Below, one piece after another: positions 36,730-46,544 of a stretch of 64,000 nucleotides of DNA (position 1 is its first letter; each line of letters starts with the position of its first letter). Both the position numbers and the translations under genes were made by a program. The notes under the pieces are model-generated. The model was not told the origin of the DNA. It saw only the letters and a list, made by a program, of their open reading frames with translations, and searched no databases. Origin of the DNA: Brachybacterium sp. YJGR34. Lineage in GTDB: Bacteria; Actinomycetota; Actinomycetes; Actinomycetales; Dermabacteraceae. The stretch is from assembly GCF_003347015.1 (NCBI RefSeq), contig NZ_PNFB01000018.1:19468-83467 (forward strand), written 5' to 3'.

Positions 36730-37764
36730 TCACGCGGCGGCGGGCAGGGGACGGTCCTCGGCCAGGGCGTCGAAGACCGCCTGGGCGTCCTCGGCGGGCA
36801 CCACCCGGTTCGGGTCGCTGGGCGCCGCTCCCCAGGGCATGGTGGTCACGGTGATCTCCGCGGGATCCACGGCGCCCAGGCGTGCGCCGAGCGCCGCCAT
36901 CTCCCGCATCGAGCCCAGGTGCTCGTCCACGGTGACGGCGCTCGTCACCGCCTCGAGGAGGGAGTACAGCATGTCCGGGCGGGTGAGCAGGTGCCGCTCC
37001 TCCACCCGGGCGGCCAGGGCGTCCAGGAGCATCTGCTGGTGCTCCAGGCGGGCGATGTCGCTGCCGTCGCCCACGGCGTGACGGGTGCGGAAGAGCGCCA
37101 GGGCGTCGCGGCCGTCGACGGTCTGCGCTCCGGCCGGCAGATCGAGATCGGCCCGGGGGTCCGTCATCGGCTCCGGCAGATCCACCGGCAGTCCGTCCAG
37201 GGCATCGACGATCTCGGCGAAGCCGTCGAAGTCCATCTCCACGAAGTGGTCGATGCGCACCCCGCTGAGCTCCTCGACCGCGACGACGGAGCAGGCGGGG
37301 CCGTGCGCGAGCGCCGCGTTGATCATGCCGCGGCCGCCCGAGCTCGCCCCGTAGCCGGTGTCACGGCACGCCGGCAGGTCCATGAGCGTGTCCCGGGGGA
37401 TCTGCACGGCGTCGACCCGGGAGTCGTCCTCGGCGAGGTGGACGAGGATCAGCGCATCGCTGCGGCCGCGATCCCCGGTGTCCCGTCCACCCAGGTCCCG
37501 GGTGTCGGAGCCGATCACCAGGACGTTCAGCGCTCCCGTGGCCGCGGCGGTCTCCTGCCCGCGATCCACGGTGCCGGCCCGCAGGGGTTCCACCGAGAGA
37601 TTGTCGCGCAGGCCGGAGACGGCGAGAACCAGGAGCACGGCGAGGCACAGGAGCACGGCGAGCCCTCCGACCAGCAGGACGCGCCGCCGGCGGACGAGGG
37701 AGGGCGCGTGCCGATACCGGACGCCGCCGGCGTGGTGGCTCGGACCGTTCGTCCCAGGGTGCAT
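36730..37764 (-). CDS. LytR-CpsA-Psr (LCP) family cell-wall ligase
   Basis: The 344-residue protein has a basic cytosolic start, one membrane helix (about 30-50, VLLVGGLAVLLCLAVLLVLAV) and an extracellular LCP domain from about 75: LNVLVIGSDTRD, GRSDALILVHL, AVQIPRDTLMD and RTRHAVGDGSDIARLEHQQ. The conserved Arg/Asp residues bind the polyprenyl pyrophosphate head. LCP enzymes attach teichoic acids or other glycopolymers to peptidoglycan. ATG 37764 is chosen as GAGGAG lies eight bases before it; the frame is open further upstream. It lies downstream of the LysR gene on the same strand with 101 bases between. Confidence 0.9.
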   Translation of the reverse strand: MHPGTNGPSHHAGGVRYRHAPSLVRRRRVLLVGGLAVLLCLAVLLVLAVSGLRDNLSVEPLRAGTVDRGQETAAATGALNVLVIGSDTRDLGGRDTGDRGRSDALILVHLAEDDSRVDAVQIPRDTLMDLPACRDTGYGASSGGRGMINAALAHGPACSVVAVEELSGVRIDHFVEMDFDGFAEIVDALDGLPVDLPEPMTDPRADLDLPAGAQTVDGRDALALFRTRHAVGDGSDIARLEHQQMLLDALAARVEERHLLTRPDMLYSLLEAVTSAVTVDEHLGSMREMAALGARLGAVDPAEITVTTMPWGAAPSDPNRVVPAEDAQAVFDALAEDRPLPAAA

Positions 37765-37865
37765 CGTTCCGTCTCCTCGCCTCACGGTGGTCTGGCCGAG
37801 GACGAGCCAAACATGGGGCCCCAGGTCCGTCCAATAGCCCTCCCGCCAGGATCGATGCACTGAGG

Positions 37866-38759
37866 CTATACGTCGAGCGGGGAGCTCCTCCCCTGCCGCA
37901 GCAGGGTCAGGAAGGTCTCCACCGCCGGGGGACCCGCCCCGTCGCGTCGGTGGAGGACGCCGATCGATCGCTGCATCCCCATCGGCAGCGAGGCGACCCG
38001 TGCCCCTGCGCCGCGGGCGGCGAGCGCGAGGTCGTCGGGGACGATGGTGGCGCCGTCGCAGGCCAGCGCGAGCGGCACCAGGGCGTCGCGCACCGAGGTG
38101 GTCACCGTGCGCGGCGGGCGGAGGTCGTAGGCGCTGTAGGCCGCCTCGGCCACCGCACGGATCGAGGTGCCGCGCGGGAGCGTCACCAGGGAACGCTCCC
38201 GCAGCTCCTCCCGGGTGAGGATCTGACGCTCGTCAGCCGGCTCCTCGGGCAGGACGGCCACGAAGGTCTGCACCGCCACGGGCGCCACCAGCAGGTCGCC
38301 GGGCACGCCGTCGTCGATCCCGAACCCCAGGTCCGCACGTCCCGCGCGGAGGGCGTCGATCAGCTGGGCGGAGTCGTCGACGGCGAGCACGTCGATCCGC
38401 ACGCCCGGATGCGCGCGGTGGAAGGCGCCGATGTGCTGCGGCGCCCGGGTGGCCAGCAGCGAGGGCAGCCCGACGATCCGCAGGGTGCCGCCGGCGAGCG
38501 CCCGCTCGGCGGCCATCGACGCGATCAGCTCCTCGCGCTCGCGGAGGATCCGGCGGGCGGCGACGAGCGCGCCGCGACCCGCATCGCTGAGCTCCATGCG
38601 CCGGCCGACGGGCACGAAGAGGGCGGCTCCCAGGACCTGCTCGAGCCCGCGGATGCGCCGGGACAGGGAGGGCTGGGCGACCCCCAGCGCTCCGGCGGCC
38701 TCGGTGAAGGACCCCTCGTCGGCCACGGCCACGAGCGCCTCGAGCTGCGGGATGCTCAT
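37866..38759 (-). CDS. LysR-family transcriptional regulator
   Basis: The 297-residue protein has a typical N-terminal winged helix (about 2-62: LEALVAVADEGSFTEAAGALGVAQPSLSRRI in parts) and a C-terminal substrate-binding domain (about 90-290). The effector cannot be predicted. No divergently transcribed target adjoins it: dnaE ends 28 bases upstream of its start on the same strand, and the LCP gene follows. Its target may therefore be elsewhere, or it may be read with dnaE. Confidence 0.93.
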   Translation of the reverse strand: MSIPQLEALVAVADEGSFTEAAGALGVAQPSLSRRIRGLEQVLGAALFVPVGRRMELSDAGRGALVAARRILREREELIASMAAERALAGGTLRIVGLPSLLATRAPQHIGAFHRAHPGVRIDVLAVDDSAQLIDALRAGRADLGFGIDDGVPGDLLVAPVAVQTFVAVLPEEPADERQILTREELRERSLVTLPRGTSIRAVAEAAYSAYDLRPPRTVTTSVRDALVPLALACDGATIVPDDLALAARGAGARVASLPMGMQRSIGVLHRRDGAGPPAVETFLTLLRQGRSSPLDV

Positions 38760-38787
38760 GCGCGGGACCGTCGCGGCACGGGCGCCG

Positions 38788-41700
38788 TCACTGCAGGCAG
38801 CTCGGCCCCAGCAGCGTCTTCAGCGAGGCGTACAGCGCGGCCGAGGGGGTGACCGAGAGGCGCTTGTCCAGCTGCATCAGGGTGGTGCGGCCGGGCTCCT
38901 GCAGGCGCAGACGGACCTCGCTCGAGCCCGGATTGTCCTCGAGCACGCCGCGCAGCTGCTGGACCACGCCCTCGCTGGCCCGCATCGCCGGCAGCGCGAT
39001 GACCACGGGGCCGTCGGCCCCTCCCCCGGTCTCCGGGATCGTCATCTCCATGACCCGCAGCTCGGGCATGCCCTTGGAGGTGTCCACGCGCCCCTTCATC
39101 GAGACGATGAGGTCCTCGGCGAGCTCGGTCGCGACGGTCTGGTAGGTCGAGGGGAACAGCAGGCAGTCGATCGAGCCCTCGAGGTCCTCGACGGTGGCGA
39201 TCGCCCACATGTCCCCCTTCTTGGTGGTCTTGCGCTGCAGGGTGGTGATCAGCCCCGCGATCGTCACCATGGCGCCGTCCTCGACCGCGCCGTCGTCCGC
39301 GAGCGCGCTGATCGAGGTCGAGGAGTTCTGCGCGATGACGTGCTCGAGCCCGTACAGGGGGTGATCGGAGACGTACAGACCGAGCATGTTGCGCTCGAAG
39401 GCCAGCTTCTCCTTGCGGTCCCACTCGGGCAGGTCCGGGATCACGATGGTCGCGGCGGACCCGCTGGCCATCTCCTCCTGCCCGTCGCCCCCGCCGCCGA
39501 AGACATCGGCGAAGAGGTCGTACTGGCCCTGGGCCTCCTTGCGCTTGACGTCGACCACGGAGTCGACGGCGTCCTCGTGGATCAGGACCAGGGAGCGGCG
39601 GTTGTGGCCGAGGGAGTCGAAGGCGCCGCCCTTGATGAGGGACTCGATGGTGCGCTTGTTGCACACGGTCAGCGGGACCTTGTCCAGGAAGTCCGTGAAG
39701 GAGGTGAAGGCGCCCTTCTCCTCCCGGGTCCGGATGATCTCCTCGACCACCTGGGCGCCGACGTTGCGGATCGCCGAGAGGCCGAAGCGGATGTCCTCGC
39801 CGACGGCGGAGAAGTACAGGTCCGACTCGTTGACGTCCGGGGGCAGCACCGTGATGCCGCGGTGCCGGCAGTCGCCGAGGTACAGGCCCAGGCGGTCGCG
39901 GTTCTCCTGGGTGGAGGTCAGCAGCGCGGCCATGTACTCGGTGGGGTGGTTCGCCTTGAGGTACGCGGTCCAGTAGGAGACCACGCCGTAGGCGGCCGAG
40001 TGCGACTTGTTGAAGGCGTAGTCCGCGAAGGGCAGCAGCGTCTCCCACAGCGCCTGGACCGCGGCCGCGGAATAGCCGTTCTGGGTCATGCCCGCCTCGA
40101 AGGAGACGTACTGCTTGTCCAGCTCCGCCTTCTTCTTCTTGCCCATGGCGCGGCGGAGGATGTCCGCCTGGCCCAGGGAGTAGCCGGCGACCTTCTGCGC
40201 CGTCTGCATGACCTGCTCCTGGTAGACCAGCACGCCGTAGGTCTCGCCGAGGATCTCCGCGAGCGGCTCCTCGAGCTCGGGGTGGATCGGGGTGATCTCC
40301 TGCAGGCCGTTCTTGCGCAGCGCATAGTTGGTGTGGGAGTTCATGCCCATCGGTCCCGGGCGGTACAGCGCCGAGACCGCGGTGATGTCCCCGAACTGGT
40401 CCGGCTTCATCTGGCGCAGCAGGGTGCGCATGCCGGAGCCGTCGAGCTGGAAGACGCCGAGGGTGTCGCCCTTCTGGAGCAGGGTGTAGGTCGCCGGGTC
40501 GTCGAAGGGCAGGGTCTCCAGGTCCGGAGGGGTCTTCCCGTTGCGCTCCATGTTCTGGACCGCGTCGGAGAGCACCGTGAGGTTGCGCAGCCCCAGGAAG
40601 TCCATCTTCAGCAGGCCCAGCGTCTCGCAGGTGGGGTACTCGAACTGGGTGATGATCTGCCCGTCGGAGGGGCGGCGCATCATCGGGATGATGTCCGTCA
40701 GCGGTTCGCTGGACATGATGACCGCGCAGGCGTGGACGCCCCAGCCGCGGGTCAGGCCCTCCACGCCGGTGGCGATCTCGACGACCTTCTTCACGTCCGG
40801 GTCCTCGTCGTGGATCCGGCGGAACTCCCCCGCCTCCGCGTAGCGCTTGTGCTCGGGGTCGAAGATCCCCTTGAGGGGGATGTCCTTGCCCATCACGGCC
40901 GGCGGCAGCGCCTTGGTGAGCTTGTCGCCCATCGCGAAGGGGTAGTCGAGCACCCGCGCGGCGTCCTTGAGGGAGTTCTTCGTCTTCATGACGCCGTAGG
41001 TGATGACCTGGGAGATGCGGTCGTCGCCGTACTTCCGCTCGACGTACTCGATGACCTCGCCGCGGCGGCGATCGTCGAAGTCGACGTCGAAGTCCGGCAT
41101 GGAGACGCGGTCGGGGTTCAGGAACCGCTCGAACAGCAGGCCGTGCTCGAGCGGGTCCAGATCGGTGATGCGCATGGCGTAGGCGACCATCGAGCCGGCG
41201 CCGGAGCCACGGCCGGGACCCACCCGGATGTCCTGCTCCTTGGCCCACTTGATGTAGTCGGAGACCACCAGGAAGTAGCCCGGGAAGCCCATCTGCAGGA
41301 TGACGCCCACCTCGTAGTCGGCGCGCTTCTGGACGTCGTCGGGGATCCCGGCGGGATAGCGGTACTCGAGCCCGCGCTGGACCTCCTTGACGAACCAGGA
41401 CTCCTCGTCCTCACCGGGAGGGGTGGGGAAGTGGGGCATGTAGTTCGCGCCCTCGTCGGTGGTGCGGAACTCCACCTCGCACATCTCGGCGATGCGCAGG
41501 GTGTTGTCGCAGGCCTCGGGGAACTCGCGGAACAGCTCGCGCATCTGCCGCGCGGACTTCAGGAAGTATCCGGAGCCGCCGAACTTGAACCGATCGGGGT
41601 CGTTCAGCCGGGAGCCGGAGTTGATGCACAGCAGGACGTCCTGGATCGTCGCGTCCTGCTCGGTGACGTAGTGGAGGTCGTTGGTGGCCACCAGCGGCGC

Positions 41701-42348
41701 GCCGACGGCCTTCGCGACCTCGAGCAGGTCCTTCGTCACCCGCTTCTCGATGTCGAGCCCGTGGTCCATGAGCTCGATGAAGTAGTTCTCCTTCCCGAAC
41801 ATGTCCTGGAAGTCGCCGGCGGCCTTGACGGCCTCGTCGAACTGCCCCAGGCGCAGCCGGGTCTGGACCTCGCCGGAGGGGCATCCGCTGGTGGCGATGA
41901 GCCCGTCCGAGTACTTCGCGAGGATCTCGCGGTCCATCCGCGGCCACTTGCCCATCTGACCGTCCAGCGAGGCGGCGGAGGCGAGGCGGAAGAGGTTGTG
42001 CATGCCCGGCGTGGACTTCGACAGCAGGGTCATGTGGGTGTAGGCGCCGCGGGCCGAGACGTCGTCCCCGGCGGCCTGCTGCTCCTTGGTGCCCCACTGC
42101 ACGCGGGTGCGGTCGTGGCGGCTGGTCCCCGGGGTCACGTAGGCCTCGACGCCGACGATCGGCTTGACGCCCGCGTCCGTCGCCGCCTTGTAGAACTCGT
42201 AGGCGCCGAACAGGTAGCCGTGGTCCGTGATCGCCACCGCGCTCTGGCCCTGGTTCACGGTCTCGGCGACCAGTTTGTCGATCTTCGCGGCCCCGTCCAG
42301 CAGGGAGTAGTCGGTGTGGACATGGAGGTGCACGAAGTCGTCGGACAT
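38788..42348 (-). CDS. dnaE: DNA polymerase III alpha subunit, replicative
   Basis: The 1186-residue protein is the length of actinobacterial DnaE1. It starts with a PHP domain (HLHVHTDYSLLDG, AITDHGYLFG), then the palm with the catalytic aspartates in PDFDVDFDDRRRG and GSGAGSMVAYAM, the fingers/thumb, a tandem HhH region and a C-terminal OB domain (VTIAGLITTLQRKTTKKGDM). The intact PHP metal residues suggest proofreading activity, as shown for mycobacterial DnaE1. CTGGAGGGC immediately before ATG 42348 is the ribosome binding site. It lies at the downstream end of the dcw/lspA/rluD region, as in many actinobacteria. Confidence 0.97.
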   Translation of the reverse strand: MSDDFVHLHVHTDYSLLDGAAKIDKLVAETVNQGQSAVAITDHGYLFGAYEFYKAATDAGVKPIVGVEAYVTPGTSRHDRTRVQWGTKEQQAAGDDVSARGAYTHMTLLSKSTPGMHNLFRLASAASLDGQMGKWPRMDREILAKYSDGLIATSGCPSGEVQTRLRLGQFDEAVKAAGDFQDMFGKENYFIELMDHGLDIEKRVTKDLLEVAKAVGAPLVATNDLHYVTEQDATIQDVLLCINSGSRLNDPDRFKFGGSGYFLKSARQMRELFREFPEACDNTLRIAEMCEVEFRTTDEGANYMPHFPTPPGEDEESWFVKEVQRGLEYRYPAGIPDDVQKRADYEVGVILQMGFPGYFLVVSDYIKWAKEQDIRVGPGRGSGAGSMVAYAMRITDLDPLEHGLLFERFLNPDRVSMPDFDVDFDDRRRGEVIEYVERKYGDDRISQVITYGVMKTKNSLKDAARVLDYPFAMGDKLTKALPPAVMGKDIPLKGIFDPEHKRYAEAGEFRRIHDEDPDVKKVVEIATGVEGLTRGWGVHACAVIMSSEPLTDIIPMMRRPSDGQIITQFEYPTCETLGLLKMDFLGLRNLTVLSDAVQNMERNGKTPPDLETLPFDDPATYTLLQKGDTLGVFQLDGSGMRTLLRQMKPDQFGDITAVSALYRPGPMGMNSHTNYALRKNGLQEITPIHPELEEPLAEILGETYGVLVYQEQVMQTAQKVAGYSLGQADILRRAMGKKKKAELDKQYVSFEAGMTQNGYSAAAVQALWETLLPFADYAFNKSHSAAYGVVSYWTAYLKANHPTEYMAALLTSTQENRDRLGLYLGDCRHRGITVLPPDVNESDLYFSAVGEDIRFGLSAIRNVGAQVVEEIIRTREEKGAFTSFTDFLDKVPLTVCNKRTIESLIKGGAFDSLGHNRRSLVLIHEDAVDSVVDVKRKEAQGQYDLFADVFGGGGDGQEEMASGSAATIVIPDLPEWDRKEKLAFERNMLGLYVSDHPLYGLEHVIAQNSSTSISALADDGAVEDGAMVTIAGLITTLQRKTTKKGDMWAIATVEDLEGSIDCLLFPSTYQTVATELAEDLIVSMKGRVDTSKGMPELRVMEMTIPETGGGADGPVVIALPAMRASEGVVQQLRGVLEDNPGSSEVRLRLQEPGRTTLMQLDKRLSVTPSAALYASLKTLLGPSCLQ

Positions 42349-42474
42349 GCCCTCCAGGGTAGCCCTCGGCGGCGTCGGGAGAGGCGCCGTGAAGGGGTCG
42401 GCGAGGTCACCTCGGCGCGTCCGGCGGGTCGGGAATACTCACCCGCCCGCTCCCCGGGGCGACGCCCCGTCGGC

Positions 42475-43206
42475 CTAGAGCGCGCCGCCCTCGGCCTGCT
42501 CCTCGCGGCGCATGTCCGCGAGCAGCGAGTCCAGATAGTCGTGCACGTCCTCGTAGCTCAGGGAGCGCTCGTCGCGACGGGGCGGGATCCCGCCCACGAA
42601 GGCACCGCCGTGCCAGGCCAGGGAGTCGTCCGGGAGCGAGGGGTCGTCCTCGCGCCAGAGGTCCAGCGGGATGTCGTGGGCGGCCAGGTCGCGAGCGATC
42701 GCCTCGGCCTGCGCGGGGTCGCCGGAGCGCTGCAGCACCGCGACCAGCAGCGACTGGGCGGCCCAGGCGAGGGCGTCGGCATCAGGGTCCTCGCCGGGCT
42801 CGACGGACTCCTGGACCAGGGCGAGGTAGCTCGCGGCGAGCTCGTCCCGTCCGTCCTCGTAGTGGTCCGTCGCCACCCGCAGCGCGAGGCGCGGCACCAG
42901 GTCATGGGCCTCCCACAGCACCGCCGCACCCACCAGGCCCATGCCCACCCCGGTCGGGAAGTCGGGGTCCTGGGCGACGGGCGCGGTCGGGGTGCGGCCG
43001 GCGCGGAGGGCGTCGTCGGCGTCGAGGAACTCCTGCACCGCGACGGCGATCGCGGCCCGGGCCCGGGCCCCGTCGCGCAGCACGAGCTCGGCCTCGGCGC
43101 GATCGAGGCCCAGCCTCCGCGCCACCCGGGCGACGGGGAAGTCGGGACGGGCCAGCGCCGCCTCGCGCGAGGGGGTCAGCGTTCCGGGCGTGTGCGCGTC
43201 GTTCAT
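42475..43206 (-). CDS. Conserved-looking protein of unknown function
   Basis: The 243-residue acidic protein begins MNDAHTPGTLTPSREA. It has a helical N-terminal part with RVARRLGLDRAEAELVLRDGARARAAI, a central alanine-rich helical part (LWEAHDLVPRLALRVATDHYEDGRDELAASYLALVQE in parts) that looks like a TPR-like repeat, and a charged C-terminus. No signal peptide or membrane helix is seen and I recognise no family. It sits between rluD (55 bases upstream) and dnaE, all on the minus strand, and is probably in the lspA-rluD transcript. Confidence 0.7.
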   Translation of the reverse strand: MNDAHTPGTLTPSREAALARPDFPVARVARRLGLDRAEAELVLRDGARARAAIAVAVQEFLDADDALRAGRTPTAPVAQDPDFPTGVGMGLVGAAVLWEAHDLVPRLALRVATDHYEDGRDELAASYLALVQESVEPGEDPDADALAWAAQSLLVAVLQRSGDPAQAEAIARDLAAHDIPLDLWREDDPSLPDDSLAWHGGAFVGGIPPRRDERSLSYEDVHDYLDSLLADMRREEQAEGGAL

Positions 43207-43261
43207 GGTCCGACGGTATCGCGGACCCCGCGGAGCGTTCCCGCGGGAGCGCTCCGGGGCG

Positions 43262-44188
43262 TCAGGCGCCGCGCAGGGCGTCCAGGGCGCGCTGCAGGTC
43301 CGCGGGGTACTGCGAGGTGAAGGTGACCGGCTCCCCCGTGGCGGGATGGACGATGCTGAGCTCCATCGCGTGCAGCCACTGCCGGATCAGCCCCACACGC
43401 TCGGCGAGGGTGGGGTCCGCGCCGTACAGGGGGTCGCCCACCAGCGGATGGTGCAGGGCGGCCATGTGCACCCGGATCTGATGGGTGCGGCCCGTCTCGA
43501 GCCGGACGCGCAGCAGGGTCGCGCCGTGCAGCGCCTCGAGCGTGGAGTAGTGGGTCACCGAGTGCTTGCCGTCCCGGCGCACCGCGAACTTGTAGTCGTG
43601 CGCCGGCGAACGGCCGATGGGCGCCTCGACGGTGCCCTCGCTCTGGTCCGGGGTCCCCTGGCACACGGCGTGGTACACCTTGCCCACCTCGCGGGCGCGG
43701 AAGGCATCCTTCAGGGTGGTGTAGGCGCGCTCGGTGCGGGCGACGACCATCAGCCCGCTGGTGCCGACGTCCAGCCGGCTCACGATGCCCTGCCGGTCCG
43801 GGTCCCCGGAGGTGCGGATGCCCACGCCGGCGGCCGCGAGATGGCCCAGCACCGTGGGACCGGACCAGCCGGGGCTGGGATGGGCGGCCACACCCACCGG
43901 CTTGTCGATCACCACGATGTCGTCGTCCTGGTGGACCAGGCTCATGCCCTCGGCGATCTGGGGCCGGACCGCGGCGGCGGGCTTCTCGTCGGGGAGCTCG
44001 ACGAGGAGCATCGCCCCGGGCTCCAGCCGGGTCGAGCGCGCCGGCGTCCGGCCGTCGACCAGCACGTGGCCGGCCTGGACCAGGTCCGCGGCGCGGGTGC
44101 GGGACAGGCCCAGCATGCGGGAGAGGCCGACGTCGACCCGCTCCCCGGCGAGCCCGTCCGGCACCATCAGGGTGCGGGAGGCGCTCAT
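43262..44188 (-). CDS. rluD: Large-subunit rRNA pseudouridine synthase (RluA/RluD family)
   Basis: The 308-residue protein has an N-terminal S4 domain (about 12-60, [18 protein letters not shown]) and the catalytic core with [26 protein letters not shown] containing the catalytic Asp, and [14 protein letters not shown]. The motif I residue before Arg is Ser here, not the usual His. RluD makes pseudouridines in helix 69 of 23S rRNA; other RluA-type targets cannot be excluded. ATG 44188 overlaps the lspA stop by four bases. The lspA-rluD pair is conserved in many bacteria. Confidence 0.93.
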   Translation of the reverse strand: MSASRTLMVPDGLAGERVDVGLSRMLGLSRTRAADLVQAGHVLVDGRTPARSTRLEPGAMLLVELPDEKPAAAVRPQIAEGMSLVHQDDDIVVIDKPVGVAAHPSPGWSGPTVLGHLAAAGVGIRTSGDPDRQGIVSRLDVGTSGLMVVARTERAYTTLKDAFRAREVGKVYHAVCQGTPDQSEGTVEAPIGRSPAHDYKFAVRRDGKHSVTHYSTLEALHGATLLRVRLETGRTHQIRVHMAALHHPLVGDPLYGADPTLAERVGLIRQWLHAMELSIVHPATGEPVTFTSQYPADLQRALDALRGA

Positions 44189-44778
44189 CGCACGTCCTCG
44201 TCCTCGGCCGCCTCGGCCGACTCGGCGTCGTCGAGCGCCGGGTCGGCGGCCACACCGAGCAGGCCCAGCACGACGATGAGGATCGCGCCGCCGACGACCG
44301 CCATGTCCGCCACGTTGAAGACGGGCCAGCGCGGCAGCTCGAGGAAGTCCACGACGGCGCCGTGGAACGGGCCGGGGGCGCGCAGCAGCCGGTCGTGGAT
44401 GTTGCCCAGCGCTCCGCCGAGGATCAGCCCCGCCGCCACCGTGTACCAGGGGGACCGGATCGCCGTCACCGCGAAGACGATCACGCCGATCACGATCGCG
44501 ATCTGGAGGCAGGTGACCACGGGCGTGATCTCCGCCCCCATCCCCCAGGCGGCGCCCGTGTTGTACAGCAGGGTCAGCTGGAGCACCTCACCGAGGAAGG
44601 GCTGCGGGACCAGCTCCTCGAGGTTGGCGACCGCCCAGTTCTTGCTGACCTGGTCGATGACGACCAGGACCGCGGCCAGCAGTGCGGTGCCGCCGAGGAC
44701 GGTGCCCCGGCTCAGACGGCGGCGAGCGCCGGACCGCTCGGGGCCGGCGCTCGTCGACGGGGTGGAGGTGTCGTTCAC
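44185..44778 (-). CDS. lspA: Lipoprotein signal peptidase (signal peptidase II)
   Basis: The 197-residue membrane protein has four helices and the two catalytic aspartates in GNIHDRLL and [11 protein letters not shown]. It removes signal peptides from diacylglyceryl-modified prolipoproteins. The N-terminal cytosolic part and the acidic C-terminal tail ([11 protein letters not shown]) are longer than in E. coli, as in other actinobacteria. GTG 44778 overlaps the stop of wag31 by four bases, so the two are translationally coupled. Confidence 0.95.
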   Translation of the reverse strand: MNDTSTPSTSAGPERSGARRRLSRGTVLGGTALLAAVLVVIDQVSKNWAVANLEELVPQPFLGEVLQLTLLYNTGAAWGMGAEITPVVTCLQIAIVIGVIVFAVTAIRSPWYTVAAGLILGGALGNIHDRLLRAPGPFHGAVVDFLELPRWPVFNVADMAVVGGAILIVVLGLLGVAADPALDDAESAEAAEDEDVR

Positions 44779-45491
44779 AGACCGACGTTCGCCTGCTTGT
44801 CCTGCGTCTCGCTGGTGTCGAGGTCGCGGAGCTGGTTCTCGAGGTAGTTGCGCAGACGGTTGCGGTAGTCGCGCTCGAAGTTCCGCAGGCCCTCGATGGT
44901 CTTGTCGAGGTCCGCCTTCTGCTCCTCGAGGTTCGCGAGGGTGGTGCGCGCCTTCTCCTCGGCCTCGCCCACGATGCGCTGGTGCTCGTCGTTGGCCTCG
45001 GTGATGAGGCGGTCGCGCTCGTCCTCGCCGTTCTTGACGTACTCGTCGTGCAGACGGTTCGCGAGGGCGATGATGCCGGCGGCGGACTGGTCCGGGGTCT
45101 CGGCTCCGGGCGCGGAGTCGGTGGTCGCGGAGTCCGCGGTCGTGGGCTCCGCGGACGGGGCCTCGGCCACGTCCTCGACGACGGGCTGCGAGCCGGTGGC
45201 CGCGACGTCGTCCTCGGCGCTCACCGGCGTGGTATCGATGACCGCGTCGCTCTGCTCCTCGGCGGAGGTCTCCGTGGCGGCGACGGTCGGGCCGGCCGTC
45301 TCGAGCTCGGCGATGCGGTTGTGCGCCTCCTCGAGCTCCTTCTTCAGCCGCTCGTTCTCGGAGATGAGCTCCTTCAGGCGCGGTTCGACGTCATTGTCGA
45401 GGAAGTTGTCCACCTCGTCCATGTCGTAACCCTCGGAGAACCGGACCGGGGTGAACCGCTGATTCATCAGGTCTTCGGGCATCAGAGCCAT
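44775..45491 (-). CDS. wag31: DivIVA/Wag31 polar growth protein
   Basis: The 238-residue protein starts with the DivIVA domain (MNQRFTPVRFSEGYDMDEVDNFL, about 9-31 in parts) that binds curved membrane, and its first coiled coil (about 35-67). A Thr/Ala/Glu-rich linker (about 68-140) and a second coiled coil (about 140-225) follow. Wag31 marks the poles and directs wall synthesis in actinobacteria. AAGGTGA lies before ATG 45491; Met4 is another possible start. The 97-base gap upstream holds a possible promoter, so it may be read both from the ftsZ side and from its own start. Confidence 0.95.
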   Translation of the reverse strand: MALMPEDLMNQRFTPVRFSEGYDMDEVDNFLDNDVEPRLKELISENERLKKELEEAHNRIAELETAGPTVAATETSAEEQSDAVIDTTPVSAEDDVAATGSQPVVEDVAEAPSAEPTTADSATTDSAPGAETPDQSAAGIIALANRLHDEYVKNGEDERDRLITEANDEHQRIVGEAEEKARTTLANLEEQKADLDKTIEGLRNFERDYRNRLRNYLENQLRDLDTSETQDKQANVGL

Positions 45492-45547
45492 GGGTCACCT
45501 TTTCATCGTTCTAGAGTCGAGAATGCGCCGACGGGCGCGGTGACGAC

Positions 45548-45576
45548 AGCCTAGCGGATGCCGGGGGCGCTCCTGA
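45548..45576 (-). promoter_or_regulatory. Candidate promoter of wag31
   Basis: On the minus strand TAGGCT (45553 to 45548) follows an 18-base spacer after TTCAGG. The -10 fits the actinobacterial TANNNT form; the -35 is weak. It lies about 60 bases before the wag31 start, just after the yggT stop. Confidence 0.3.
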
Positions 45577-45588
45577 ACCGCGGCGACC

Positions 45589-45879
45589 TCACATCGAGAG
45601 GCCGCCGAGGATCCTCAGCAGCATCCATCCCAGGACGAGCAGGATCATGAGGCTGAGGTCGAGCGAGACGGCCCCGAGGCGCACCGGGGGGATGAGTCGC
45701 CGCAGTCCCTTCACCGGAGGGTCGGTCAGCGTGTAGACCACCTCGAAGAGCACCAGGACGAGACCGCTGGGGCGGTACTCCCGGGCGTAGGACTGGATCC
45801 ATTCGAGCACCAGACGGGCCACGAGGACCAGCAGGTACAGAAGGACTGCGAGGTACAGGACTCCGGCGATCAAGGACAC
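45589..45879 (-). CDS. YggT-family membrane protein
   Basis: The 96-residue protein has two membrane helices (about 5-27 and 70-93) around a loop with VVYTLTDPPVKGLRRLIPP, the YggT signature. In actinobacteria it always lies between sepF and wag31, as here, and is thought to help division or membrane function. Start is GTG 45879, eight bases after the sepF stop. Confidence 0.92.
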   Translation of the reverse strand: MSLIAGVLYLAVLLYLLVLVARLVLEWIQSYAREYRPSGLVLVLFEVVYTLTDPPVKGLRRLIPPVRLGAVSLDLSLMILLVLGWMLLRILGGLSM

Positions 45880-45887
45880 TCGGCCAC

Positions 45888-46376
45888 TCAGCTCTGGTTG
45901 TAGAAGCTGCCCTCGTCGCCCGAGGCGTCCCCGTCGACCTGGACGAACTCCGGGGAGAGCAGGAACACCTTGGAGGTGACGCGCTCGATGGTGCCGCGCA
46001 GCCCGAAGACCAGCCCGGCCGAGAAGTCGACCATGCGCTTGGCATCGCCGTCCTGCATGTCGGAGAGGTTCATGATGACGGGGACCCCGTCGCGGAACGA
46101 CTCGCCGATCGCCTTGGCGTCGTTGTAGGACCGCGGATGGATCGTGGTGATGCGGTGCATCGACTCCTCCACTGCCGGGGCCATGGCCACCACGCTCGAA
46201 CGCTGTCGGATCGGGGTCACCTGGGCCTCCCGTTCGGGTGCGGGCTCGGAGCCCCGCTCGGTGCGGCGAGCCGGTGCGACGACCTCGTCGTGGCGCGCGC
46301 GCTCGTCCTCGTAGTATTCGTCGTCGACCTCGTTGGCGAGGCCGAGTGCGACCATGGCGTTGCGCCAGGTTCCCAT
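45888..46376 (-). CDS. sepF: Cell division protein SepF
   Basis: The 162-residue protein has an N-terminal membrane-targeting helix ([16 protein letters not shown]), a charged linker (about 15-75) and the SepF fold (about 76-160, with [41 protein letters not shown] and [12 protein letters not shown] in parts). SepF anchors FtsZ to the membrane in organisms without FtsA/ZipA. ATG 46376 is chosen as the family's usual start. The ~170 bases upstream, up to pgeF, contain no gene; in most relatives yggS occupies this place. Confidence 0.95.
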   Translation of the reverse strand: MGTWRNAMVALGLANEVDDEYYEDERARHDEVVAPARRTERGSEPAPEREAQVTPIRQRSSVVAMAPAVEESMHRITTIHPRSYNDAKAIGESFRDGVPVIMNLSDMQDGDAKRMVDFSAGLVFGLRGTIERVTSKVFLLSPEFVQVDGDASGDEGSFYNQS

Positions 46377-46544
46377 CGCAGATCTCCCAGTCTGTTGCTC
46401 ACGCTGACCTGGGCCCCGGGGAAGCACGGGGAGTGCGCGGGAGCCCTGCCCCGAAAGTACCGCAGGCCTCAGGAGGACATCGGGAGGCGGTCGGCGTGTC
46501 GTCGGCGTGTCGGATCGCCGGAGAAGGCACCGCTCCCCGCCTGT

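Noticed and set aside
38431..43320. Open frame of 1629 codons on the plus strand
   Set aside because: It lies antisense to dnaE and its neighbours, has no domain, no ribosome binding site and the biased composition of a GC-rich shadow frame.
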